From: Aldehydirespirator sp965116865
Lineage (GTDB): Bacteria > Actinomycetota > Acidimicrobiia > Acidimicrobiales > Aldehydirespiratoraceae
DNA: 64,000 bases
Direction: 5' to 3'
NCBI GenBank assembly: GCA_965116865.1
Contig: OZ220727.1
Coordinates: 2,604,001-2,668,000 of the forward strand
This document shows positions 26,379 to 35,906 of this stretch, piece by piece; position 1 is the first letter of the stretch, and the number at the start of each line of letters is the position of its first letter. The notes below the pieces were generated by a model. The model made no database searches and was not told the origin of the DNA. It worked only from the letters and a program-made list of their open reading frames with translations. The position numbers and the translations under genes are program-made.

Positions 26379-27299
26379 TCACAACTCCAGTGCTGCGATG
26401 AAGGCCTCGGCTTCCTCGTCGGGGATCGTGTCGTCCTGAAGCACTTCAACGGATTCGACAACGCCTACTCCCTGCGCTTCGGCCAGTTCGTCGAGTGATC
26501 GCTTGGACCAGAACTCCTCGACGCTCGGCATCAGCGCCAACTGCTCTGCCGGTGCGATCTCGGTCAGATCAACCGAGACAATGGCTGAGGTCGTCTCGTT
26601 GTAGGTGATGCGGCCTTGGAGCTGCGAGTTCTCGCGGAGGGCCCGCTTGATGTCCTGCGCATGATCGTCATCGAAACGGACGTTGACCGAGGGGCCGTGA
26701 GACGTCCGCAGCCGGGCGGTGTTCCTCTCGAAGTCGGCCTCATAGAGGGTGCCGACCAGGGCTCCGGCGTCATCGCTGCGAGTGCGCGGTTGGGAAGCTG
26801 TCGACAGTCGCTGGCGGGCAGTGCTATCCAGTACTGCCTCGCGAGGCACATCCCCGGACTGCGAGAGAGCCAACGCGTCGTAGCGCTCCCCGATGCCGAG
26901 GTCCTCGGCTAGCTGATTGAGAGCGACCGCGGCCTCCGGGAAGCCGACCTCGGAGCCTGACAGCACGTCGATGATGGTGCTGATAGACGAGTCCGTCAAC
27001 TGCCGATCCTCAAGATGCAAGGACTCCTGTTCGTTGGCTTCCTGGTCGCTAGGCGCATCCAGTGGTGCAAGCTCCATCACGAAGCTGCCCTTCTTGATGT
27101 CGACCAATCTCAGTCCGGCCGCACGTGCGACGGTGTTCGGAAGCCGTCCGGCCGCTCCCGGCGCTCGTCCGACTAGCTGGGCAGCGGTTCGAGCAACGGC
27201 CCGCTCGATACCGTCAATTAGACGGGCCACGTCGGACGCATAGAGCTCGCCGAGACGGGCCTTGTCGCCAGTCAGTCGCAATACGTATCGAGTGGTCAA
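26379..27299 (-). CDS. Unknown 306-aa protein upstream of the PIN nuclease
   Basis: The start is a TTG at 27299 (GGGGTGA 7 nt upstream). The sequence is acidic and soluble, with an N-terminal helix region (GELYASDVARLIDGIERAVA), a central part and a later beta-rich part (GALVGTLYEADFERNTARLR, then GPSVNVRFDDDHAQDI), ending with helices. No family is recognised. Its position directly before a PIN gene suggests it controls that nuclease; embedding in the Hma-like operon suggests a guard role. The first 19 codons are copied in a 70-bp tandem duplication upstream. Confidence 0.6.
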   Translation of the reverse strand: MTTRYVLRLTGDKARLGELYASDVARLIDGIERAVARTAAQLVGRAPGAAGRLPNTVARAAGLRLVDIKKGSFVMELAPLDAPSDQEANEQESLHLEDRQLTDSSISTIIDVLSGSEVGFPEAAVALNQLAEDLGIGERYDALALSQSGDVPREAVLDSTARQRLSTASQPRTRSDDAGALVGTLYEADFERNTARLRTSHGPSVNVRFDDDHAQDIKRALRENSQLQGRITYNETTSAIVSVDLTEIAPAEQLALMPSVEEFWSKRSLDELAEAQGVGVVESVEVLQDDTIPDEEAEAFIAALEL

Positions 27300-27380
27300 G
27301 TGGTCACCCCTAGAGCTCGCCGAGACGGGCCTTGTCGCCAGTCAGTCGCAATACGTATCGAGTGGTCAAGTGGTCACCCC
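27241..27380. repeat. 70-bp perfect tandem duplication across a gene start
   Basis: Bases 27241-27310 and 27311-27380 are the same. The unit holds the ribosome-binding site, the TTG start and 19 codons of the 306-aa gene. The extra copy makes a 19-codon mini-ORF ending in TAG just upstream of the true start. Confidence 0.9.
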
Positions 27381-27490
27381 CCTGAAGCATTCGCCCGCCG
27401 TCGCCTGACCGGCGTCCTCAGCGGGTGTGGAGGCCAGTCGCGCCCTTGCAGCCTAGAGGGGGTTACTGACACGGTGCGACTGTCCGGTCG

Positions 27491-30253
27491 TTACAGCAAG
27501 CCTTGCTGGATCGGACCAGCGGCAGCGGCAGCCACGTTTGCTGCGCCGGTGCGCAGGTTGGGCCAGACGGTGATGAGGCCGTTGTAGGCGCCAGCCTCCG
27601 CGACCCAGCCTCGGTCGTTGGCCTTCTGGTACAGCAGGTAGGCGAGCTGGCGGGCCCGGTCGCCGTAGCCGCCGAGGGCGTGCAGCAACTCGGCCGCCTC
27701 TGACTCCGAGCGCTCCAGGGCGGCGGCCAAGTGCTGAGTCGCCTCCCAGACAGTGAGCCGCACGTCCTGCACCGGCGACCAATCGGGATCAAGCTCACCG
27801 CGCTCGTACAGCCGGAACTCACCGGCCCGGGCCTCGCCAATACCAGCCTCCTCGATACCGGCCAGGGAGGTGTTCTTCGCGCGGGCCACGCTGTCGGCGT
27901 CACCCGAGAGACCGGGGTCGTAGCCGTACTGGGAGAACCAGGTAAGCGCGAACCGGGTGTCAGCATCAAGTTCGGCCTCCTCACCGTCGAGCACCTCCCC
28001 CAGCACATCGTTGATGATCGCCAGAGCGGCCGACACCGGCATCGACGACCCGTCCGCCTCCACCACCCGGGCGTAGCGCGAGAACACTTTGATGCCCGGT
28101 CCGATGGCCGACTGCGCCATGTCCACCGGAGCGATATTCCCCGACTGCAACACCCGCACCGCCTCGGGCAACTCCTGGCGAAGTGCAGCAATGAACTCGC
28201 CTCGAGTAGCGAGAGTTGCTGACGCAGGTCGTGGACGGCATGCGAGGACGATTGAAGATGCGAGGGCATTGGAGCCCAAGCCACGCGGACGATTCGCCAG
28301 CTCCGTCCGCATCGGCCAAGTAGCACTGACCTGCAATCCTGCGTCGAGGACTGCCTGAAGAAAGGTATCCCAACCGGTGGATCGGATCTCCCCGTCTTTG
28401 GTCTCCGTGGCCTTGTAGGCGTAGTAGATCGTCGCCGGCATCGCAGGAGCGGTGCTTGTCGCGACGGCCTTCATGAACTCAGCCATTCCCGACTCAAAGA
28501 ACTCCTCGGCCCGCTCCTTGGATCCGGCGCGGACGTTGTCTGCTACCAGTTCCTCCGCCTTGGGGGTAGCCAGCGTGGAGAACTCATCAGGCCACTCAAG
28601 GGACAGGTTCATCCGTAGCCAGACGTAGAAGAAGTCGGAGATGTCGGCATACGGCACATTGTCGTAGTACGGGGGATCAGTCGAGATCACGGCGCCGATG
28701 GACTCTTGCACACGTATCCGGGCATCTCGTTGTGCGGCTTGGCCAATAGTGGTCGCGGGGAGTCTTTCAAGCACTCTCGTGACGCTTCTAAGCGAGGTCC
28801 GAAAGTCACCACCTGCGTCGTTGAAGACGTTGTTTTCGGCGAAGTCCCACATCATCGGTATGGCTTGTCGTGTGAACAGATGGCGGACTTGCGTTCGTGA
28901 TGACTCCCACATGCAGAAGGCGTTACACATGTCGGTGAGCCTGCTGATTCCCAACGCAAGGTAGGTGACGACTGCGTCCACATACGCCTGAGCCCCGCGC
29001 CCTCCGTCACGCAGCCTCGTCTCGTCTGCGGGAAGATTCGCCTTCTGCGCATGAGATCTCACCAACGCGGTTACCTCGCGCAAGAGATCCGCGAAAGTCG
29101 TTAGCGCAACCAGTTGTCGAAGCGTATACAGCTTCCACCACTCATCGAGTCCATAGGGCGGCGGCAGCATGTACCGCGAGTTCGCGGTCACGGCTCCCGT
29201 CGGAAGCTTCACGGGTATGTCGAAATCGGCGGCGAGTGCATCCGTGTGACTAGGTGGGAGGTAGACGCGACCGGTAGGGCTATCGGCAACGATTGCCATC
29301 AGATGGCTGCCCATTCGACCGGCGACACCCTCGGTCTTGACATATGTGGATGGAATTGCAGTTCCAGTCGCGATACAAGTGCCGTTGCCCCTAGTCACTG
29401 TGCGGTCGTGGGATGGCTCGCCTCCCTCCCGTATCTCGTAGCTGATCGTCATCGCGTCCCGGTCGATAATCGGCTCAATCCATACCTTGGGCTTGCCCGG
29501 CCGCTTTGCGAGCGTCCAAGACGCCACTAGTGGCACATGCCCCGACCAGCTCGGATCGGGCGACTCCACAGTGCGGGCCCATATCCAGGCGATCGGCGTG
29601 AGCTTCTCTCCGTCGGGGCCGGTGGCGTCGGGGTATAGATGTCCGATGCGGCGCTGGGCTTCGTCGCGCATCCAGCGTCCGTAGGCCTCCACATCGGCGG
29701 CCAGCCCTTGGGCCCGTTCCCATGTGGTGAGGTCCTTGTCGATGTCGGGATGTACCGGCGGCAACCCAGCGAAACGGGGCGGGATCTCGATCATCGCCTT
29801 GTTGATGAGCACCGCGACGGGGTTCAGGTCCCCGGCGAGAGCGGTGAGTCCAAGTCGCTGGGCCTCCAGTGGTATGGCCCCTCCGCCAGCGAAAGGATCC
29901 AGGACTGGCGGAGGTCCGTCGGGGAAGCACCGGTCGATCTCGGCCCTGGCCTCGGCCAGCACGTCCGGGTTGTTGGAGTTCTCCCACTTGACGAGCCGCT
30001 CCAGGATCTCGAACAGCCGCTGGCGCTCCGCCTCCTGCTCCTCAGGAGTCAATGACGAGTCCCCGGAGGGATCATCCACCAACGACGCCCAGAGCACCGC
30101 CCGAGCCGCCGCCAGCGGTCGTCGAGCCCACCACAGATGCAGCGTTGACGGATGCCCATGCCGAATCGACTTCTCCCGCGCCGCCTCGCGGTTGATCGCC
30201 GCCAACGGCAAGGCCACCTCAATCAACTTCGGCCTGTACGCCGGGTCGGTCAC
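27491..30253 (-). CDS. DUF1156 DNA methyltransferase (Hma-like methylase)
   Basis: 920 aa from GTG at 30253; the upstream extension to 30685 is antisense to another gene and rejected. The N-terminal DUF1156 signature is clear (KLIEVALPLAAINREAAREK, then HGHPSTLHLWWARRPLAAAR). The SAM site LDPFAGGGAIPLEAQ is near residue 114 and the catalytic motif STDPPYYDNVPYADISDFFY near residue 524, as in amino-methyltransferases acting on adenine or N4-cytosine. In Hma-like systems it is expected to mark self DNA. It is divergent from the plus-strand gene at 30407 and co-directional with the DUF499 operon. Confidence 0.88.
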   Translation of the reverse strand: MTDPAYRPKLIEVALPLAAINREAAREKSIRHGHPSTLHLWWARRPLAAARAVLWASLVDDPSGDSSLTPEEQEAERQRLFEILERLVKWENSNNPDVLAEARAEIDRCFPDGPPPVLDPFAGGGAIPLEAQRLGLTALAGDLNPVAVLINKAMIEIPPRFAGLPPVHPDIDKDLTTWERAQGLAADVEAYGRWMRDEAQRRIGHLYPDATGPDGEKLTPIAWIWARTVESPDPSWSGHVPLVASWTLAKRPGKPKVWIEPIIDRDAMTISYEIREGGEPSHDRTVTRGNGTCIATGTAIPSTYVKTEGVAGRMGSHLMAIVADSPTGRVYLPPSHTDALAADFDIPVKLPTGAVTANSRYMLPPPYGLDEWWKLYTLRQLVALTTFADLLREVTALVRSHAQKANLPADETRLRDGGRGAQAYVDAVVTYLALGISRLTDMCNAFCMWESSRTQVRHLFTRQAIPMMWDFAENNVFNDAGGDFRTSLRSVTRVLERLPATTIGQAAQRDARIRVQESIGAVISTDPPYYDNVPYADISDFFYVWLRMNLSLEWPDEFSTLATPKAEELVADNVRAGSKERAEEFFESGMAEFMKAVATSTAPAMPATIYYAYKATETKDGEIRSTGWDTFLQAVLDAGLQVSATWPMRTELANRPRGLGSNALASSIVLACRPRPASATLATRGEFIAALRQELPEAVRVLQSGNIAPVDMAQSAIGPGIKVFSRYARVVEADGSSMPVSAALAIINDVLGEVLDGEEAELDADTRFALTWFSQYGYDPGLSGDADSVARAKNTSLAGIEEAGIGEARAGEFRLYERGELDPDWSPVQDVRLTVWEATQHLAAALERSESEAAELLHALGGYGDRARQLAYLLYQKANDRGWVAEAGAYNGLITVWPNLRTGAANVAAAAAGPIQQGLL

Positions 30254-30406
30254 GGGCAACCACCGTACCTGCCTACGCAGGGCGCAAAGGTGAGATGCGC
30301 ACGGCCGCTGTGATGGACGTCTCAACGCCTCCCGGACCAGTTGCCTGTCACACCGGCGCCATACGCTCAGCTTCATGGCCGGTGCCGACGCGACCAACAG
30401 ACCGAG

Positions 30407-30796
30407 ATGACTTGGCGGTACGAGCCGGACGAGAACCCGAAGCGCAAGCACCACTGGGACAGGGGCCACGCCGGGTTCGTCACGGTAGGGCGCATCCGCG
30501 TGGGCAAGTGCCCTGCAACGATGGGTCCTTCCGATGCGCAGACGCTCCTGGGCGACGCGATCCCCTACTCCCCTCCCCGCTGGGACCGGCCCTACCCCAA
30601 GCGACTGTACGCAGTGAGCGACGGCGTGGTCTACCGGGCTACACCCACGAACCCGGGAACCTCGTACCATGGATTCCCGGAGCACCCGTCAACATTCCCG
30701 CGCGCCGGAAACGCCAGGGACGTCAAGCGACAGTTGTTGGAGCGCGCCACGCAGCAAGGATGCGAGAGGGAGGTGCGACAATGGATGAACTGGTAG
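30407..30796 (+). CDS. Unknown 129-aa partner of the ImmA/IrrE-type protein
   Basis: ATG at 30407, no strong ribosome site. It starts MTWRYEPDENPKRKHHWD and contains GHAGFVTVGRIRVGKCPATM, RWDRPYPKRLYAVSDGVVYR and a helical C-terminus. No known family is recognised. Its last 16 bases overlap the start of the metallopeptidase gene, so the two form a coupled pair. The pair is inserted in the opposite orientation between the helicase and methylase genes. Confidence 0.6.
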   Translation: MTWRYEPDENPKRKHHWDRGHAGFVTVGRIRVGKCPATMGPSDAQTLLGDAIPYSPPRWDRPYPKRLYAVSDGVVYRATPTNPGTSYHGFPEHPSTFPRAGNARDVKRQLLERATQQGCEREVRQWMNW

Positions 30797-32229
30797 CTCG
30801 ATCGGGCGATGGCGACATCGAGTTCGCGCTTACTTGGCTGCCACGACGCGCACCAGCCACCGCGGCCGAAGCGACTAGAGGGCGCCTGCGGGTGAGCCTG
30901 CGGGGTAGAGCCGTGTGGCACGGCGCGGACGAGGACGACGGATTCGAGTGGACCTGGATCGAACTCCTCGAGTTCCTCACGGAGTCATGGCTATACCTCG
31001 TCATCGAGGACGGAACTCCGTTCGGCGTCGCTCTAGACACAGCCCCACGGATGCTCGCAGCCGCCGAGGCAGCGATCGATCGAGGATCGTCCCTAGGCTC
31101 CGACGGCGAACACGAACAGCTTGAGGCATTTCGTACGACCCATGACCTAGCCGAGGCCGTGCAGGGCGCGGTCATGCCGCCGCTTTGGGTAGTCAAGGCC
31201 GGCAACTCTGGCTGGGTGGCCTCAGCAGCAGCGACGGCAAGGGCTCCGTTCGACGCGTTGCTGAGTGTCTTGAGCGAAGTCGGGAACGCCATAGCGGCCC
31301 GGCTCGACGGGCTAGCTGACCGACGGTCGCGCGCGGCGGTCACCTTCTGGCAAACACGCGAGGACCACGACCGGCTGAAAGTCATCGAAGCGGCCACCGG
31401 ATACCCGCCGGAACTCGTGGCTGAGATCGAGTCGGCCTTCTATTCCCATGAGGAGCGCGACTGGAGCGCGCCTCGATCCGATGAGTTGCTGGCCGCCGCC
31501 AGACTCGTCGGTCCTCAGCCCTCCGCCACGCTGGAGCCCATCCTCAAGGCGGTCAGAGCGGTTCACCTGTCCGACAGTTCTGCGTTGGATCGTGTCTCTG
31601 ACGAAGCCCTGGAGGTAATCGCCGACATGGGTGACGAGCGGCCCTACACGCAGGGACACGAGTTGGCGAAGTGGCTGCGGTCGAAGCCGGAGACTGTGCG
31701 TCGCGGCGGGGGCGCAAGCCCCGACAGGATCATCGAGTCCTGGGGCGTGCCACTCATCGATGTCAGTCTCGGGCTTGGAGACATTGACGCGATCGGCTGC
31801 TGGGGCCCGCGGCACGGTCCCGCGGTGCTAATCAACTTGGATGCACGGTACGCCCCGAGCTCAGACCGAAGGCGAGCGACGCTGGCACACGAGATCTGCC
31901 ACCTGCTGGTTGATCGCAGGAGCGCTCTACCGCTCGTGGAAGTTCTCGGCGGCAGGACAGCCGAGCACATCGAGCAGCGGGCTCGCGCCTTCGCGGCTGA
32001 GTTGCTCTTGCCACGGCACATGGCCGGGCAGGCGTTCTTGGCCGACGAAGGCAACGAAGAACGTGTCGCTCGGTCGCTCCGATCGAGATTCGGGGTCACT
32101 TCAGAGCTGCTTGCATGGCAGGCAAAGAACTCTGGAGTCTCGCTCGCGCCCCGAACATGGCAGTTCTTGTCGGGCTTAGTGCGCAACCCGTCCGAATTCG
32201 GCTGGAGACAACACTCAACACGGCCTTGA
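30781..32229 (+). CDS. ImmA/IrrE-type metallopeptidase with large N-terminal domain
   Basis: 482 aa. The C-terminal third carries the zinc site LAHEICHLLVDRRSALP (HExxH, near residue 370) and the later ligand region RARAFAAELLLPRHMAG, typical of ImmA/IrrE (COG2856) peptidases that cleave Xre repressors. The first 300 residues are unassigned and include WTWIELLEFLTESWLYLVIE. No Xre gene is adjacent, unlike most family members; the 129-aa partner may fill that role. It ends 38 bp before the convergent helicase stop. Confidence 0.8.
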   Translation: MDELVARSGDGDIEFALTWLPRRAPATAAEATRGRLRVSLRGRAVWHGADEDDGFEWTWIELLEFLTESWLYLVIEDGTPFGVALDTAPRMLAAAEAAIDRGSSLGSDGEHEQLEAFRTTHDLAEAVQGAVMPPLWVVKAGNSGWVASAAATARAPFDALLSVLSEVGNAIAARLDGLADRRSRAAVTFWQTREDHDRLKVIEAATGYPPELVAEIESAFYSHEERDWSAPRSDELLAAARLVGPQPSATLEPILKAVRAVHLSDSSALDRVSDEALEVIADMGDERPYTQGHELAKWLRSKPETVRRGGGASPDRIIESWGVPLIDVSLGLGDIDAIGCWGPRHGPAVLINLDARYAPSSDRRRATLAHEICHLLVDRRSALPLVEVLGGRTAEHIEQRARAFAAELLLPRHMAGQAFLADEGNEERVARSLRSRFGVTSELLAWQAKNSGVSLAPRTWQFLSGLVRNPSEFGWRQHSTRP

Positions 32230-32267
32230 ATGCTTGGTGCGGGTAGAGCCATGCTTCTGCCTCAGCT

Positions 32268-35200
32268 TCAACATGGTGGCGTGGCGTAGAGAAGAAGTTC
32301 AGCAACGTTCAGCGGAACGCTCGTCTGGGCGGGGTGCAAGGCGACGCTCTTGAACGGCTCGACCAGGTAGCGCACGTCGGGCTCGGCGTCGGGATCCTCG
32401 GGGACGGACACCACTGCTAGCCGCCAGCGCTCAGCGTTGTTGTGGGCCTTGCCGATCTGGCGACGGCTGACGCTGATCTGTTCGGTTCGGGGCAGATGAC
32501 CCTTGACCTCGATGAAGTAGCAGACGCCGGTCGTCGGGTCGGTTGACAGGACGTCGTAGCCGGGGTTGGCGTGGGGCTGCTCCTCGGGCACCCGGCCCAG
32601 CTTGCGCTCAGCCTTCATCACGGCGGCCACCGCCCGACGGTCCGTCTCGGCTTTGATCCGCGGATCGACGGAGATGCTTGGCTGACCAGCCCACTCGTTG
32701 AGCAGCCCCTGCGGCACGACGACCGCGGCCGCGACGATCGTCGGTGGACTGTTGTGCAGGTCGTCCTCCTGGGCCAACTCCAAGCGGCGGCGGGTGAGGC
32801 GGGCCTGCAGTTCGTCGGCCCGGGCTCGGGCTCGGCTTGAGTTGAGGCGGGGTTTCTTGCCCTTGATCTCTTGGGCCTTGATCTCCTCGGTGCGTTGATC
32901 CCAGTAGCGGATCTCGGACTCCAGGCGCTGCCGGACTGCGTCCCAGACCCTCTCGACGCGGGCGTGGGTGATTGCGTCGATTTCGTCGAAGTGTGGGCCG
33001 GCGAGATGTTCGATGGCCCAGGACCGGGCGGTGTCCTCGGCTGTTCGTCCGGCCCAGTCGAGGTCGAGTCGGCCCTCCAGCAGAGTCTGTTGTTCGTCGG
33101 TCAGCGATGCGTAGTTGAGGTAGGGCTCGTCGCCGGGGTCGCGGGCGCTTCCGCGGCGGTCGATCTCGACGTAGTGGAACCGGCGTGACACCACTTGGCG
33201 GGTGCCATGGACCTCGCGCCCGTCGGTGATGGTGTGGTCCAAGTAGACGAGCAAGCGCGGATCGGTCGAGGGATCGCCCTCGTCGACCAGCACCGCTCCC
33301 CGCTGCAACGCCGCACCGAAGTCAGCCATCACCTTGTTCACGATCGCGGCAAGCAGTGGCGTACCTGGTGAGATCAAGTCGGCCCGCACCGACCCACCCG
33401 AGCGACCGTCGCCTACGTGGCTGGGCTGGATGTGGGCCTTGTCGAAGGTCACCCGCTCGTAGCGGTCCTGCACCGACCCTAGATCGGCCTCGGCGTGCGC
33501 TCGGACCGCGGCCGGTACCCGGGTGATCTCGAAGCGCCCGTGCTCACGGCCTGCGATCCGTCCGCCGTACATGCGGAGAGCCTCGGTGAAGAACGACTCT
33601 ACGAACCAGGGCTGAAGCCGGCGGGCTCGGGCGATCTCCATGTCGCGGCGGATCTTGTCGTTGGCGGCGGGATCGGCAAGACCGGCCACCAGCGCCCGCT
33701 CGTCGAGCACATCCTGCATCTGGCGACCGATGTCTGTGTCGATCACCTCGTCCATCCAAGCGACATGGGCAGGATCCTCATCGGAGGCGATGGCCCGCAT
33801 CAGCAGCTCCCTCAACGACATGTTGATCTGCGCGTCGCCCAGCACGTCGTACACCTGATCGCCGTACACGCCGCGCTGCTCCTCGATCTTGTCGAACAGC
33901 CGCTCGAACACCTTGCCCTCACGGGTCTCATGCGCGACCAGGTTCCACAGATGACACGGCCGTTGCTGGCCGATGCGATGCACCCGCCCAAAGCGCTGCT
34001 CGATCCGGTTCGGGTTCCAGGGCAGGTCGTAGTTGACCACCATGTTGGCCACCTGCAAGTTGACGCCCTCACCGGCCGCGTCTGTTGCCACCAGCACCCG
34101 CACCGTCGGATCGACCCGGAACCGGTCCTGGATGTCGCGGCGGTCGTGGCGCTTGATGCCGCCGTGGATCCTCACCACCGCCTCGGGCCGGCCCAATTCG
34201 GCCTCGATCCGCTCAGCCACATAGTCGAGGGTGTCCTTGTGCTCAGAAAACACGATCAGCTTGCGGACCGGCTCAGAGCCGTCGCCCGGGTCTGAGCCGA
34301 TGTCCAGCGGGCCCGAGAATGCTGGCGCTGCGAAGTGGTCAGAGCGCAGCAGGTCGCGCAGCTCAAGCCACTTTGTGTCCACGCCGCTGCGGCGCACCTC
34401 GTCGGCCAACCGCACCAGCTCCTTGAGCTCCGCTACCTCTGCTTCCAGCTCGTCGGCGGTGCCAGCCGCGGTGGCTGCATCGATCACGATGTCCTCAAGG
34501 TCCTCGCGCTCCTCGTCGCCGTAGTCGTCGAAGTCGAAGTCCTCCAAGTCGGCGATCTTCACTCCCTTGGGCAAGTCGATCACCGGCACCGGCTTGCCGG
34601 AAGCGGCCAGACGGCGAAGCTGCGCGGCCTGCTCCTCGAGGCGATCTCTCCGTCGGCGCAGCGAGTGGTAGATCGCGGCCGGCGACGAGGCCAGACGGCG
34701 CTGGAGGCCGGCAAGCGCGAACCCGACGATGATCCCTCGGCTCCTGTCGCCCTCCTCGCGCATCCGTGCCGCCCGGTTCATTCCCTCGCTCACGTACCGG
34801 GTGACCGCCTCGTAGAGCCCGGCCTCGGGTTCGGACAATTCGAAGTTCAAGCTGTGGGCATGACGCTGCGGGAACAGGCGCTTGCCCTCGAACGTGCGCA
34901 GGTTCTCCTTCACCAGCCGCCGCATCACGTCGCTCACATCGGGCATAGACGAACCATCGCCCTCGCCGTCACGCAACCGACCAGCGAAGCGCTCCGGATC
35001 GATCAGCGTCATGAACGCCAGGAAGTCCTCGCTCTTGCCGTTGTGGGGAGTCGCCGTCAACAGGAGAAGATGCCGGGTGCATTCCCGCAACGCCTCCCCC
35101 AGCACGAACCGCTTCGTGCGGCGCAGCTCGTCGCCATAGCGATGCGCCGACATCTTGTGAGCCTCATCCACGATCACCAGGTCCCAATCCGACGCCCGAA

Positions 35201-35855
35201 CCTTCGCCATCAGCTCCTCGGACCGGGACAGCTGGTCCACCCGAGCGATCAGCAGGTTCTTCTCGGTGAACGGGTTGCCCGTGCGAGACGCCTCCACCGC
35301 AGCCCGCGACATCAACTCGAACGACAGACCGAACTTGTCGTGCAACTCGTCCTGCCACTGCTCCACCAGACTGCCCGGAGCCACGATCAAACACCGGGCC
35401 ACATCGCCGCGCAGCACAAGCTCGCGGATCAACAGCCCCGACATGATCGTCTTGCCCGCACCCGGATCGTCGGCCAACAAGAACCGCAGCGGCCTCCGCA
35501 CGAGCAGCCGGTTGTAGACGGCATCGATCTGGTGCGGGTACGGATCGATGTTGGACGTGTCCACCGCCGCGAACGGATCAGCCAGATGGGCATGCTGCAT
35601 GCGCCGCGCCTCAGACGCGAGACGGAACATCGCACCGTCGGCGTCGAAGGTCCATCGCCGCTCGGACACCTCGACCAGCCCGGCCAGGTCGTCCTCCAAG
35701 ATGATCCGCTCACCAAGCCGTCCCTCCGAGGTCCGATAGGTGAGAATCGCCGAACTCGGCCCGTGCATCTCCACGGCCACCACCGTCACATCGCTCTCTG
35801 CCACCACCCCAGACAACCGCAACCCCGAGGCGAGATCCGGGAAGCCGAGCGTCAC
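32268..35855 (-). CDS. SNF2-like helicase with C-terminal DUF3883 (Hma-like helicase)
   Basis: 1195 aa from GTG. After a 100-residue N-terminal domain come helicase motifs I (LADDPGAGKTIMSGLLIREL, near 130), II (LVIVDEAHKMSAHRYG, near 228), III (LLLTATPHNGKSEDFLAFM), V (TDAAGEGVNLQVANMVVNYD) and VI (RIEQRFGRVHRIGQ, near 625). The C-terminus is a DUF3883 nuclease-like domain (NPGYDVLSTD, YFIEVKGHLP). This architecture is shared by helicases of DISARM- and Hma-type defence loci. It sits upstream of the methylase and DUF499 genes on the same strand, separated by the divergent ImmA/IrrE pair. Confidence 0.88.
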   Translation of the reverse strand: MTLGFPDLASGLRLSGVVAESDVTVVAVEMHGPSSAILTYRTSEGRLGERIILEDDLAGLVEVSERRWTFDADGAMFRLASEARRMQHAHLADPFAAVDTSNIDPYPHQIDAVYNRLLVRRPLRFLLADDPGAGKTIMSGLLIRELVLRGDVARCLIVAPGSLVEQWQDELHDKFGLSFELMSRAAVEASRTGNPFTEKNLLIARVDQLSRSEELMAKVRASDWDLVIVDEAHKMSAHRYGDELRRTKRFVLGEALRECTRHLLLLTATPHNGKSEDFLAFMTLIDPERFAGRLRDGEGDGSSMPDVSDVMRRLVKENLRTFEGKRLFPQRHAHSLNFELSEPEAGLYEAVTRYVSEGMNRAARMREEGDRSRGIIVGFALAGLQRRLASSPAAIYHSLRRRRDRLEEQAAQLRRLAASGKPVPVIDLPKGVKIADLEDFDFDDYGDEEREDLEDIVIDAATAAGTADELEAEVAELKELVRLADEVRRSGVDTKWLELRDLLRSDHFAAPAFSGPLDIGSDPGDGSEPVRKLIVFSEHKDTLDYVAERIEAELGRPEAVVRIHGGIKRHDRRDIQDRFRVDPTVRVLVATDAAGEGVNLQVANMVVNYDLPWNPNRIEQRFGRVHRIGQQRPCHLWNLVAHETREGKVFERLFDKIEEQRGVYGDQVYDVLGDAQINMSLRELLMRAIASDEDPAHVAWMDEVIDTDIGRQMQDVLDERALVAGLADPAANDKIRRDMEIARARRLQPWFVESFFTEALRMYGGRIAGREHGRFEITRVPAAVRAHAEADLGSVQDRYERVTFDKAHIQPSHVGDGRSGGSVRADLISPGTPLLAAIVNKVMADFGAALQRGAVLVDEGDPSTDPRLLVYLDHTITDGREVHGTRQVVSRRFHYVEIDRRGSARDPGDEPYLNYASLTDEQQTLLEGRLDLDWAGRTAEDTARSWAIEHLAGPHFDEIDAITHARVERVWDAVRQRLESEIRYWDQRTEEIKAQEIKGKKPRLNSSRARARADELQARLTRRRLELAQEDDLHNSPPTIVAAAVVVPQGLLNEWAGQPSISVDPRIKAETDRRAVAAVMKAERKLGRVPEEQPHANPGYDVLSTDPTTGVCYFIEVKGHLPRTEQISVSRRQIGKAHNNAERWRLAVVSVPEDPDAEPDVRYLVEPFKSVALHPAQTSVPLNVAELLLYATPPC

Positions 35856-35906
35856 GACGCTGATCCCCCGACGTAGGTCCGGCTACGCATGGCTGTCCGC
35901 CGTCGC

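Noticed and set aside
30254..30685. N-terminal extension of the DUF1156 methylase
   Set aside because: It is antisense to the 129-aa gene and compositionally odd; DUF1156 proteins begin near KLIEVALPLAAINRE, which fits the GTG at 30253.
34335..35876. 513-codon plus-strand open frame
   Set aside because: It is antisense to the SNF2 helicase, His/Gln/Arg-rich and without domain similarity.
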